43,386 bases of DNA from Streptomyces malachitofuscus (GTDB lineage: Bacteria > Actinomycetota > Actinomycetes > Streptomycetales > Streptomycetaceae), in contig NZ_BMUF01000025.1 in NCBI RefSeq assembly GCF_014650055.1, positions 1-43,386 on the forward strand, read 5' to 3'. Position 1 is the first letter of the stretch. Every line of letters begins with the position of its first letter. The position numbers and the translations under genes were made by a program. The notes beneath the pieces were generated by a model, which was given only the letters and a program-made list of their open reading frames with translations, ran no database searches and was not told the origin of the DNA. Positions 15,817 to 24,674 of this stretch are shown piece by piece.

Positions 15817-16380
15817 ATGACCGGCACCCCGCCCCGCCTTCCCCTCGACTGGATCGCCGCCGCCCTCCGCCGCGAACGCACCCGCGCCGGACTCTCCCTC
15901 TCCGAGCTGGCCAAACGGGCCGGCATCGCCAAGTCCACGCTGTCCCAGCTGGAGGCGGCGAGCGGGAACCCGAGCATGGAGACGATCTGGGCGCTGGCGG
16001 TGGCGCTCGGGGTGCCGTTCAGCGCCCTGGTGGAGCCGCCGGCCCCCGCCGTCCAGGTGATCAGGGCGGGCCAGGGGCCCACCGTGCACTCGGAGCAGTC
16101 GAGTTACGTCGCCGCCCTGCTGTCGGCGAGTCCCCCGGGCGCGCGGCGCGACATCTACGCCGTCGGGCTGGAACCGGGGAGCGTGCGCGACTCCGAGCCG
16201 CACATTCCGGGGACGGTGGAGCACATCGTGGTCAGCGCCGGACGGGTGAAGGCGGGACCCGGAGAGGAGAGCGCGGAACTGGGCCCGGGGGACTACATGT
16301 CGTATCGCGGGGATGTTCCGCACGCGTACGAGGCACTGGAGCCCGGCACGAAATTCGTGCTGATCATGCAGCACGTATGA
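15817..16380 (+). CDS. XRE family regulator with C-terminal cupin domain
   Basis: 187-aa regulator. The N-terminal Cro/C1-type helix-turn-helix covers about residues 10-65 (LSLSELAKRAGIAKSTLSQL and NPSMETIWALAVALGVPFS). A small beta-barrel cupin follows (about 105-185), with EHIVVSAGRVKAGP and LGPGDYMSYRGDVPHAYEAL. Proteins of this layout sense a small molecule in the cupin and regulate transport or amino acid genes. It is divergent from azlCD, which it probably controls. ATG 15817 has GGAG (15805-15808) 8 nt upstream; 30 upstream codons are open but overlap the promoter. Confidence 0.85.
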   Translation: MTGTPPRLPLDWIAAALRRERTRAGLSLSELAKRAGIAKSTLSQLEAASGNPSMETIWALAVALGVPFSALVEPPAPAVQVIRAGQGPTVHSEQSSYVAALLSASPPGARRDIYAVGLEPGSVRDSEPHIPGTVEHIVVSAGRVKAGPGEESAELGPGDYMSYRGDVPHAYEALEPGTKFVLIMQHV

Positions 16381-16438
16381 GACGCGTATGAGAGGAATTC
16401 GCCGGGAATTCAACCAGGAGCCGCGTCAGGAAAAGGCA

Positions 16439-16468
16439 GGAGCCCCGTGCCTGACGGCGTGGGGCTCC
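16439..16468 (-). terminator. Terminator of the cold shock gene
   Basis: Perfect 8-bp stem GGAGCCCC/GGGGCTCC with a 14-nt loop, 33 bp past the csp stop. On the minus strand it is followed by TGCCTTTTCC, so it serves csp; it may also stop transcripts of the convergent XRE gene. Confidence 0.75.
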
Positions 16469-16501
16469 TTGGGTACTGCTAGTCGTTCCCGGATCGGAGG
16501 A

Positions 16502-16705
16502 TCAGACCGGGGTGACGTTCTCCGCCTGCGGGCCCTTCGGACCCTGCGTGACGTCGAAGGACACCTGCTGGTTCTCCTCGAGGGAGCGGAAACCGCTCGC
16601 GTTGATCGCGGAGTAGTGGACGAAGACGTCGGGGCCGCCGCCTTCCTGGGCGATGAAACCAAAGCCCTTTTCGGCGTTGAACCACTTCACGGTTCCGGTA
16701 GCCAT
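16502..16705 (-). CDS. Cold shock protein (CspA family)
   Basis: 67-aa single OB-fold nucleic-acid chaperone. RNP1 is GFGFIAQ (residues 14-20) and RNP2 is VFVHYSAI (27-34); the start MATGTVKWFNAEKGFGF is typical. It binds single-stranded RNA/DNA and melts mRNA structure. A strong AAGGAGGG ribosome site lies just upstream of ATG 16705. A long leader of about 150 nt between the likely promoter (16862-16889) and the start resembles regulated csp messages. Confidence 0.95.
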   Translation of the reverse strand: MATGTVKWFNAEKGFGFIAQEGGGPDVFVHYSAINASGFRSLEENQQVSFDVTQGPKGPQAENVTPV

Positions 16706-16861
16706 AAGCCCTCCTTGGGCTCAAAGGGTTGCCCTGCTCCAGAACCAGCAAGTGTGAAGAGCATTCTGCACAACTGCATCCGTCTGAGAACGACGAGAGC
16801 CCGCGGTCACATGCTCCGCAGGCTCTGTACTGCAAGGGAAACCAAACTGCAACTTGTGACG

Positions 16862-16889
16862 AGCCTAGCACGCGGGGGCCCGAATGCAA
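16862..16889 (-). promoter_or_regulatory. Likely promoter of the cold shock gene
   Basis: On the minus strand, TTGCAT (16884-16889) and TAGGCT (16862-16867) are separated by 16 nt. Transcription would begin near 16855 and give a ~150-nt untranslated leader. The region 16706-17011 has no gene and is AT-richer than the neighbours. Confidence 0.45.
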
Positions 16890-17011
16890 TAGAGGCCAAG
16901 ATCACGTCACCCGAATGTTTGCATGCCCCGTCCGTCACACCCGCCCGTTCGTCCAAAGCCGGACGAGGGGGCGGAGGCCCCGCCGCTCCGGGCGAGGGCT
17001 AGCCTCACGAT

Positions 17012-17860
17012 GTGGACAATCCTCGCACCCGGCCGCGCGTCGGCCACATCCAGTTCCTGAACTGCCTGCCCCTGTACTGGGGGCTCGCGAGAACGGGCAC
17101 GCTCCTCGACTTCGAGCTGACGAAGGACACCCCTGAGAAGCTCAGCGAGCAGCTGGTGCAGGGCGACCTCGACATCGGGCCCATCACCCTGGTCGAGTAC
17201 CTCAAGCACGCGGACCGGCTCGTCGCCTTCCCCGACATCGCCGTCGGCTGCGACGGCCCGGTGATGTCCTGCGTGATCGTCTCGCAGGTCCCGCTGGACC
17301 GGCTCGACGGTGCCCGGGTCGCCCTCGGGTCGACCTCCCGCACCTCCGTACGGCTCGCCCAGCTCCTCCTCGCCGAGCGGTACGGCGTACGGCCCGACTA
17401 CTACACCTGCCCGCCCGATCTGAGCCTGATGATGCAGGAGGCCGAGGCGGCCGTCCTGATCGGGGACGCGGCCCTGCGCGCCAACATGCTCGACGGGCCC
17501 CGCTTCGGCCTCGACGTGCACGACCTGGGCGCGCTGTGGAAGCAGTGGACGGGCCTGCCGTTCGTCTTCGCGGTGTGGGCGGCCCGGCGCGACTACGCCG
17601 AGCGTGAGCCGGTCATCACCCGCAAGGTGCACGAGGCGTTCCTCGCCTCCCGCAACCTCTCCCTGGAGGAGGTCGGCAAGGTCGCCGAGCAGGCGGCCCG
17701 CTGGGAGGCCTTCGACGAGCAGACCCTCGCCCAGTACTTCACCACCCTCGACTTCAGCTTCGGCGCCCCCCAGCTGGAGGCGGTCGCGGAGTTCGCCCGC
17801 CGGGTGGGACCGACGACGGGGTTCCCCGCGGACGTCACGGTGGATCTGCTGGAGCCGTGA
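17012..17860 (+). CDS. mqnA: Chorismate dehydratase MqnA
   Basis: 282-aa enzyme of the futalosine menaquinone pathway; it converts chorismate to 3-enolpyruvylbenzoate, the MqnE substrate. It has the periplasmic-binding-protein-like fold, with the signature start VGHIQFLNCLPLYWGL, then LSEQLVQGDLDIGPITLVEY, a Ser/Thr-rich ligand loop (ALGSTSRTSVRLAQ) and VLIGDAALRA. The GTG at 17012 is the first plausible start. No mqn neighbour: the other genes of the pathway sit at the two window edges, consistent with the scattered mqn genes known in S. coelicolor. Confidence 0.92.
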   Translation: MDNPRTRPRVGHIQFLNCLPLYWGLARTGTLLDFELTKDTPEKLSEQLVQGDLDIGPITLVEYLKHADRLVAFPDIAVGCDGPVMSCVIVSQVPLDRLDGARVALGSTSRTSVRLAQLLLAERYGVRPDYYTCPPDLSLMMQEAEAAVLIGDAALRANMLDGPRFGLDVHDLGALWKQWTGLPFVFAVWAARRDYAEREPVITRKVHEAFLASRNLSLEEVGKVAEQAARWEAFDEQTLAQYFTTLDFSFGAPQLEAVAEFARRVGPTTGFPADVTVDLLEP

Positions 17861-17932
17861 GGCCGTCGGCGCGGCGCACTACCCTGCTGGAAGGTTCCGG
17901 CGTACGGGCGTGACGGGGGAGGGGTGGACGCC

Positions 17933-19872
17933 ATGCGGCCGCTCGAAACGGACGAGCCCACGGTCGTGGGGCCCTACCGGCTGCTCGGCCGGCTGGGCTC
18001 CGGCGGCATGGGCCGGGTCTATCTGGGCCGCAGCGCCGGGGGCCGTACCGTCGCGGTGAAGATCGTGCACCCGCACTTCGCGCTGGACGAGGAGTTCCGC
18101 GCCCTCCCCCACGCTCGGCTGCGCTCGCGCGGGGGGACCCCCATCGCCGCGAGATCGACGCCGCCCGCCGGGTCGGCGGCGCCTGGACCGCGTCCGTCCT
18201 GGACGCCGACCCCGAGGCCCGGGTGCCGTGGGTCGCCACCGCCTACGCGGCCGGCCCCTCCCTCGCGGCCGCGGTCACCGACGCCGGCCCCCTGCCCGCC
18301 CACACCGTACGGACGCTGGGCGCGGGCCTGGCTGAGGCGCTGACGGCGGTGCATGAACTCGGCCTGGTGCACCGGGACGTGAAGCCGTCCAACGTGCTCC
18401 TCACCCTGGACGGCCCCCTGCTGATCGACTTCGGCATCGCGCGCGCCATGGACGGCACGGCCTCCCTGACCTCCACCGGCGTCTCCATCGGCTCACCCGG
18501 TTACATGTCGCCCGAGCAGATCCTCGGCAAGGGCGTGACGGGCGCGGCGGACGTCTTCTCCCTGGGCGCGGTCCTGGCGTACGCGGCGACCGGCCGGCCG
18601 CCCTTCCCCGGCGACTCCTCGGCGGCGCTGCTGTACAAGGTCGTGCACGAGCCGCCCGAGCTGGGCCAGTGGGACGGCGACGTGCGCGAACTGACCGAGG
18701 CCTGCCTGGACAAGGACCCGGCCGCCCGTCCGGCCCCGGCCGAGGTGGCCCGCCGGCTCGCCCCCGAGGGCGGCGCGGCCCGTCTGGTGGCGGGCGGGTG
18801 GCTGCCCGGGCCCCTGGTGGAGCAGGTCAGCCGGAGCGCGGTGCAGCTGCTGAACCTGGAGGCGGCGGGGGACGGCCCGTCGGGCCCGGTGGGCTTCAGC
18901 AGGCCGTCGGTGGGCGAGAGGCCGGAGGACGGCCCTCCGGGGGCCGGCGACCCGTCGGCGGCGGGGCTCCCGACCGCGGGGGCGGCGGGCGATGGATACG
19001 GCGGCCCGCCGCACGCAGGCACCCCGGCAGCCGGTGCGGCGGCGACCGGAACCTTCGGCCCGCCACCGGTGATGCCGACACCGGAGGGGCCCGGAGCGTC
19101 CGCCGTCCCGGGACCACGCGCCACACCGCCCGGCCCGCGGGCGACCGCGGGCGCGCAGGGGGTCATGGCCTCGTCCGGGAACGCGCCCCCGGAGGCGTAC
19201 GGGCCCGCGCCCGCGGACTCCGTCCCGACGCCCCACCCGCCGACCCAGCCCTCGGCATCGCACCACCCCGGCAAGCTCTCCGTCTCCGTCGCGGCCACCG
19301 CCTCCCCCGACGCCGGCGGCAAGGGCCGGCGCGTGAGCTGCACGGTCGCCCTCGCCGTCGCGGGCGCGCTGGCGGCCGTGACCGTCGGCTCGGTGTTCGT
19401 GCTCGACCTGCTGCCGGGCACGGGCAAGTCGTCCGGCGACAGCGCGGGTTCCGACGACGGTGGCCGGGAGCCGTCCGCCACCGTCATCGCCGGCTACCTC
19501 GGCACCTGGGAGGGGCAGGCCACCTCCCGCGAGTCCATCGCCATTCCGCTCGGCACGTTCCGCGTGACGCTCAAGGAGGCGAAGGTGGGCGAGCAGGTGG
19601 GCACCCTCCGGCACACGGACATCTTCGGCGGCGTCTGCGACGACGTCCTCACCCTCGAGCAGGTCACACAGAAGCAGCTCGTCACGACCTCCGTCGGCGC
19701 GGAGTCCAACCGTGACGTCTGCAACCAGGCCGCCCACACGGTCCGTCTCACCCCGGTCGGCGACGACCTCGTCTACGAGTCGGACTGCAAACCCTCCGGG
19801 CGCCCGAAGGCCCGGCTGTCGAAGGTCGGCCAGTCCTCTCCCGGCCGCCGCCCGTCCCACGCCACTCACTAA
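17933..19872 (+). pseudogene. Ser/Thr protein kinase (PknB-type), frame broken by a 41-bp repeat insertion
   Basis: The first frame (ATG 17933) encodes the kinase N-lobe with glycine loop GRLGSGGMGRVYLGR and catalytic Lys in VAVKIVHP, up to EEFRA at 18103. From 18145 another frame continues without loss: RREIDAARR, HRDVKPSN (catalytic loop), DFGIA, GSPGYMSPEQ, a Pro/Gly/Ala-rich linker, one membrane helix (VALAVAGALAAVTVGSVFVL) and an extracytoplasmic domain with two Cys pairs. Deleting exactly 18104-18144 restores one frame (EEFRA-RREIDAARR). A GTG at 18223 could start a truncated protein lacking the ATP-binding lobe. It precedes the EccC-like ATPase by 56 bp on the same strand. A one-base sequencing error in the G6 run at 18131-18136 would also restore the frame, with the element translated. 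Confidence 0.75.
18104..18144. repeat. 41-bp palindromic Streptomyces repeat inserted in the kinase gene
   Basis: The segment begins CTCCCCCACGCTCGGCTG and ends GGGGGGACCCCCAT. It matches, from my knowledge of Streptomyces genomes, a very common short element of the form CCCCCACGCTCGGCTTCG followed by CTCGAGCGGGGGGACCCCCA. It contains C5/G6 and GGGGGACCCCC inverted repeats. Its 41-bp length (3n+2) accounts for the kinase frameshift. Confidence 0.7.
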
Positions 19873-19928
19873 GGTGTCCGCGTCGGCGAACGGCAACCGC
19901 CCGGGGGCGACGGGGAGGATGAACCGCC

Positions 19929-22900
19929 ATGCAGATGCTGGTCACGGTCGTACGGGAAGGCGGTGAGCCGCAGGACGTCGTCGTCACCACGGACGACGCC
20001 GCCACCGCGGGCGATGTCGCGCAGGCGCTGGCGACCGCCCTCGGACAGTCCGGTCACCCGGCGGGCGTGCCCGGCAACGTGATCGCCCTGCCCGGCACGA
20101 CCCGGGCCCTCCCGTACGGCCACGGCGCGACGGGCACCCCCACGGCGCCGTCCCTGTGGGCCGACGGCGAGCGCTGCGACCCGGACGCACCGGCGACGGC
20201 CGTCCTGCAGGACGGCATGCGCGTGTCGGTCGACGACTCGGTGGGCCCGCTGCTGCGCCGCGGCGAGCCGGCGGGCCGGTACGAACTGAGAGTGGCCGGC
20301 GGTCCCGCGTCCGGACGCGTGGTCCGGCTGGGGGTCGGAGCGGCCACCGCCGGTGCCGCGCCCACCTGTTCACTGCCGCTCACCGACTCCTCGCTGCCGC
20401 CGGTCGCCCTCCGGCTCACCGTCGACATGAAGGGCGGCACCACGCTCGCCCCCGAGAACGGCACCGAAATCCTGCTCGACGACCGGCCGGTGACGTCCGG
20501 CACGCCGTGGCCGCCCGGCGGTGTCGTCCGCGTCGGCGACTCCCTGCTCGTCCTCGACCGCGTGAGCGAACCCGACGCGCACCTGTCCGCGATGAGCGAG
20601 GGCGGCCTCGCCTACAACCGGCCGCCCCGGCTGTCCCCGCTGCGGCCCCGGCGGCGGCTCGTGGTGCCCGTGCCGCCCACCAAGGGGGACAGGGCGCGCT
20701 TCCAGTTCCTCCTGGCGTTCATGCCCATGCTCTTCGGCATCGGCATGTGGTTCCTCACCCAGCAGATCTACATGCTGCTGTTCTGCCTGATGAGCCCGAT
20801 GATGATGGCCGCCCAGTGGCTCAGCGAGAACCGTGAGGGCAAGAAGAAGCACAAGACCTCCGTCAAGCAGTACAGGAAGGACCTCGCCGCCCACGAGGCG
20901 GAACTCGCCGCCCTCGGCAAGGAGGAGCAGCGCGCCCGCCGCGCGGACAGCCCCGACCCGGCCGAGATCCTGCTCTTCGCCACCGGACCGCGCCGGCGGC
21001 TGTGGGAGCGCCGGCTCACCGACCCGGACGCCCTGCAGCTGAGGGTCGGCACCGGCCATCTGCCGTCCGACGTCGAGCTCGTCCCCGGCCGCGGCGGCTC
21101 CCTGCACGAGGAGGAGCGGCCGGAGCCGCCCGTCCTGCCGGACGTGCCCGTCACCCTCCCGTTCGCGGAGGTCGGTGTGGTCGGCGTCGCCGGGGACCGG
21201 GCCCGTGCGCTGGCCACCGCCCGCTGGCTCGCCGTACAGGCCGCGGTGCTGCACAGCCCGCGGGACCTCTCCCTGGTGACGCTCGCCTCCGCCCGGAACG
21301 CCGGCGCCGACTGGCGGTGGGCGCACTGGCTGCCCCACGCGGGGCCCGGCCAGGGACAGGACTGTGTCGCGCTGGTCGGATTCGACTCCGAGGGCGTCAC
21401 CCGCCGCGTCAACGAGCTGCTGAACGAGCTGGCCCGGCGCAAGGCGTCCCGCGAGCAGAACACCATGACGGGACAGCTGTACCCGGACCCCGGCGTGCTG
21501 CTGATCCTCGACGGAGCCCGGCTGCTGCGCCGCGTACCCGGAGTGCCGCAACTGCTCGCCGAAGGCCCTCAGTACGGCATCGTCGCCCTGTGCGTCGACG
21601 AGGACGAGCGCCTGCTCCCGGAGGAGTGCAAGGCCGTCGTCGCCTGGTCGCCCGACGCCGCGCACCACGTGCGGGTCCGCGGCCACGGCCTCGAGGCCGC
21701 GGGGGAGGTCCTGGCCGACCAGGTGACCCCCGAGTGGTGCGAGCTGCTCGCCCGCTCCCTCGCACCCGTCCGGGACGTCAGCCGGGACGACGCGGGCAGC
21801 GCCCTGCCCACGTCGGCGAGGCTGCTGACCCTGCTCGGCATGCCGGACCCGACCGGGACGGACGTCGAACGGATCTGGCGGGCGGGCGGCTCCACCACGG
21901 CCGCGCCCGTCGGCATCGCGGCCGACGGGCCCTTCGTCCTCGACATCCGGCGGGACGGACCGCACGCGCTGGTCGCGGGAACCACGGGCGCCGGCAAGTC
22001 GGAGCTCCTGCAGACGATCATCACCTCGCTGGCCGTCGCCAACCGCCCCGACGCCCTCAACTACGTCCTCATCGACTACAAGGGCGGCAGCGCGTTCATG
22101 GACTGCGCCCGGCTGCCGCACACCGTCGGCATGGTCAGCGACCTCGACGCGCACCTCACCGAGCGGGCCCTCGCCTCGCTCGCCGCGGAGCTGCACCGCC
22201 GGGAGAAGATCCTCTTCGACGCCGCCGCCAAGGACATCGAGGACTACAACGACACCCGCAAGCTCCGGCCCGAGCTGGAGCCCATGCCCCGACTGGTGCT
22301 GGTGATCGACGAGTTCGCCTCGCTCGTCGCCGAACTCCCCGACTTCATCGCGGGCCTGGTCGACATCGCCCGCCGGGGCCGCTCGCTCGGTGTGCATCTC
22401 GTACTGGCCACGCAGCGTCCCGCCGGCGTCGTCAGCGCGGACATCCGCGCCAACACCAACCTGCGGATCGCGCTGCGGGTGACGGACGCCTCGGAGTCCA
22501 TCGACGTCATCGAGGCCCCCGACTCGGGCGCCATCGCCAAGTCCACGCCCGGCCGCATGTACGTCCGCTCCGGTGCGCAGTCGCTGGTCGGCGTGCAGTC
22601 GGCGCGCATCGGCGGCCGCCGGCCCGCCACCGGCGGCACCGGTCCGAAGGCGAGGCTGCTACCGCTGTCCTGGGACGCGTACGGCCGCCCGCTGCCCAAG
22701 CGGGCCGAGGCCGAGGACGACGGCACCATGGTGACCGACCTCGCCGTCCTCGTCGACGCGGTGCGGGACGGCGCACGGCGCATGGGCTATGGCGAACAGC
22801 GCAGCCCCTGGCTGCCGCCCCTGTCCGAACAGGTCACCCTGGACGAACTCATGGCGTACGGCCCGGGTGAGGCCCCGGGCGAAACAACGGACGTGCGCCC

Positions 22901-24410
22901 CATCCCCTACGGCCTGATCGACCTGCCGGCCAAGCAGTCCCGTACGCCGCTGGCCCTGGACCTGGTGCACGGGGAGCACACCATGCTGCTGGGCGGCGCC
23001 CGCTCCGGCCGCTCCACCGCCCTGCGGACCCTGGCGGGTTCGCTCGCCCGCAGCACCTCCCCGCACGACGTGCACCTCTACGGCATCGACTGCGGCTCCA
23101 ACGCGCTGCTGCCGCTGATGCGGCTGCCGCACGTCGGTGCCGTGGTGACGCGCGACGAGCCGGACCGCGTGCGCCGCCTCATCGAGCGCCTGCTGACGGA
23201 GATCGCCCGCCGCCAGCAGCTGCTCGCCATGGAGGGCGCGTCCAGCGCGGCCGAACAGCGCGCGACGGCCGCCCCGGAGGACCGGCTCCCCTGGATGGTG
23301 CTGCTGCTGGACAGCTGGGAGGGCTTCGCCTCCGCCTTCGAGGCCTACAACTACGGCCAGCTGCTCGAGGCGGCCCAGCGCATCTTCCGTGAGGGTTCGG
23401 CGGTGGGCCTCAAGGTCGTCATGACCGCCGACCGCAGCGGACTGAGCGGCCATGTCTCGTCCGCCTTCGCCGACCGCTTGGTGCTGCGCTTCGCCGACCC
23501 GAACGACTACTCCACGGCCGGGCTTCAGCCCCGCGAGGTCCCCAAGAACATGCCTCCGGGACGCGCCCTGCGCATCACCGACACGGGCGTGGACGAGACC
23601 CAGATCGGCCTGCTCGCCGACGACCCCGCCGGTCAGGCGCAAGTGCGGGCACTGCGGGGGATCGCCGAGGAGGCGGCGGCCCGGCACGGGCGGGTACCGG
23701 CCGGACGACGCCCCATGCGCGTGGACGCGCTGCCCTCGCGCATCACGGTGCCGGAGGCCCTGGCCCTCGACCCGGACTTCGCGGCGCCGTCCCCGCTGTG
23801 GGCGCTGATCGGCGTCGGCGGTGACGAACTCCGGCCGATCGGCGTCGACCTGGAGGAGAACGGCCCCGGCTTCGTCATCGCGGGCCCGCCGAAGTCCGGC
23901 CGCTCCACCCTCCTCGTCGCCGCCACGGAAACGCTGCTGCGCTCCGGCACACCGGTGGTGCTGGTCGCCCCGCGCCGCTCACCGCTGCGCGAGCTGGAGG
24001 GACGGGACGGTGTCCTCGGCCTCCTGAACGCCGACAGCCGGGAGGACGACCTCGACGAACTGGTGGACAAGGCGTCCGGCGGCTCGTACGTCGTGATCGT
24101 CGACGACGCGGAACTCCTCTACGACACCCGCCTCGACGAGGCCCTGGAAACCGTCGTCCGCAAGGGCGCCGACGGCGGCATCGGCCTCATCGCGGCCGGC
24201 GCCACGGACAGCCTCTCCGGCCAGTACCGCGGCTTCGCCGTCGAGGCCCGCAAGTCCCGCAACGGCCTGCTGCTCACCCCCCAGAGCCCTTCGGAGGGCG
24301 AACTCTTCGGCATCCGCCTCCCGTCCAACAACAACACCTCAACCCCAGGCACCGGCCTGCTCGTCACAAGCGGTACCTTCATGCCGATCCAGGCGGTGAC
24401 GAACGGCTGA
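19929..24410 (+). CDS. FHA-containing EccC/EssC-type ATPase of type VII secretion
   Basis: 1493-aa membrane ATPase of the FtsK/SpoIIIE superfamily that drives WXG100 protein export. Order: N-terminal ubiquitin-like/FHA-like segment (1-100), an FHA-like domain (about 115-208), two adjacent membrane helices (about 257-295), then three NTPase domains. D1 has an intact Walker A GTTGAGKSE (about 684) and Walker B LVLVIDEF (about 790); D2 has GGARSGRST (about 1021) with VLLLDSWEG; D3 has GPPKSGRST (about 1317) with VVIVDDAE. Only D1 has the full Walker B Asp-Glu pair, as known in EccC/EssC proteins. An FHA N-terminus is the arrangement of firmicute EssC rather than mycobacterial EccC. GGGGAGG (19912-19918) precedes ATG 19929. 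Confidence 0.9.
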   Translation: MQMLVTVVREGGEPQDVVVTTDDAATAGDVAQALATALGQSGHPAGVPGNVIALPGTTRALPYGHGATGTPTAPSLWADGERCDPDAPATAVLQDGMRVSVDDSVGPLLRRGEPAGRYELRVAGGPASGRVVRLGVGAATAGAAPTCSLPLTDSSLPPVALRLTVDMKGGTTLAPENGTEILLDDRPVTSGTPWPPGGVVRVGDSLLVLDRVSEPDAHLSAMSEGGLAYNRPPRLSPLRPRRRLVVPVPPTKGDRARFQFLLAFMPMLFGIGMWFLTQQIYMLLFCLMSPMMMAAQWLSENREGKKKHKTSVKQYRKDLAAHEAELAALGKEEQRARRADSPDPAEILLFATGPRRRLWERRLTDPDALQLRVGTGHLPSDVELVPGRGGSLHEEERPEPPVLPDVPVTLPFAEVGVVGVAGDRARALATARWLAVQAAVLHSPRDLSLVTLASARNAGADWRWAHWLPHAGPGQGQDCVALVGFDSEGVTRRVNELLNELARRKASREQNTMTGQLYPDPGVLLILDGARLLRRVPGVPQLLAEGPQYGIVALCVDEDERLLPEECKAVVAWSPDAAHHVRVRGHGLEAAGEVLADQVTPEWCELLARSLAPVRDVSRDDAGSALPTSARLLTLLGMPDPTGTDVERIWRAGGSTTAAPVGIAADGPFVLDIRRDGPHALVAGTTGAGKSELLQTIITSLAVANRPDALNYVLIDYKGGSAFMDCARLPHTVGMVSDLDAHLTERALASLAAELHRREKILFDAAAKDIEDYNDTRKLRPELEPMPRLVLVIDEFASLVAELPDFIAGLVDIARRGRSLGVHLVLATQRPAGVVSADIRANTNLRIALRVTDASESIDVIEAPDSGAIAKSTPGRMYVRSGAQSLVGVQSARIGGRRPATGGTGPKARLLPLSWDAYGRPLPKRAEAEDDGTMVTDLAVLVDAVRDGARRMGYGEQRSPWLPPLSEQVTLDELMAYGPGEAPGETTDVRPIPYGLIDLPAKQSRTPLALDLVHGEHTMLLGGARSGRSTALRTLAGSLARSTSPHDVHLYGIDCGSNALLPLMRLPHVGAVVTRDEPDRVRRLIERLLTEIARRQQLLAMEGASSAAEQRATAAPEDRLPWMVLLLDSWEGFASAFEAYNYGQLLEAAQRIFREGSAVGLKVVMTADRSGLSGHVSSAFADRLVLRFADPNDYSTAGLQPREVPKNMPPGRALRITDTGVDETQIGLLADDPAGQAQVRALRGIAEEAAARHGRVPAGRRPMRVDALPSRITVPEALALDPDFAAPSPLWALIGVGGDELRPIGVDLEENGPGFVIAGPPKSGRSTLLVAATETLLRSGTPVVLVAPRRSPLRELEGRDGVLGLLNADSREDDLDELVDKASGGSYVVIVDDAELLYDTRLDEALETVVRKGADGGIGLIAAGATDSLSGQYRGFAVEARKSRNGLLLTPQSPSEGELFGIRLPSNNNTSTPGTGLLVTSGTFMPIQAVTNG

Positions 24411-24438
24411 CGGTTGTTGACGACGTAGTTGAGCAGTC

Positions 24439-24669
24439 GGTCTCGGTCCAGATCGCTTGAAGGTCACGGCAGACAGTGGTGAGCGTGCCGCCCCAGCAGG
24501 TGACTTCGTGGCTGCAGCCGTCCCTGTGCGGCAGGATCTCGTCGAGGATCACAGCGCGAGGTCCGACCCTCGTTCCTCGTCGGCAGGGGCGATGATGAAG
24601 CTGGATACCCCCGTGTAGCGGATGACGAGGCCTCGGTCACGTTTCCAGCAGCTGTGTATTACGCGACAT
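24439..24669 (-). pseudogene. Remnant of a small gene, frame-broken
   Basis: On the minus strand, 24669 to 24549 reads protein-like text (SCWKRDRGLVIRYTGVSSF, then IIAPADEERGSDLAL) ending in TGA; from 24552 the next frame continues as VILDEILPHRDGCSHEVTCW, then GGTLTTVCRDLQAIWTE. The two parts look like one short conserved protein (LDEVLPH-DGCSHE...VCRDL style) with a one-base shift and no start codon. I do not know its function. It fills most of the 264-bp gap after the EccC-like gene. Confidence 0.5.
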
Positions 24670-24674
24670 GACGT

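Noticed and set aside
17933..19872. Programmed frameshift in the kinase gene
   Set aside because: A known repeat whose exact removal restores the frame is the simpler explanation; no slippery site with downstream structure typical of programmed shifts is apparent beyond the G6 run.
20370..22397. Long minus-strand frame opposite the EccC-like gene
   Set aside because: Antisense shadow of a GC-rich gene: low-complexity Gly/Arg/Val/Asp/Gln composition and no motifs. The same applies to 2958-4379, 4492-5829, 5787-7451 and 40852-42351 on the minus strand.
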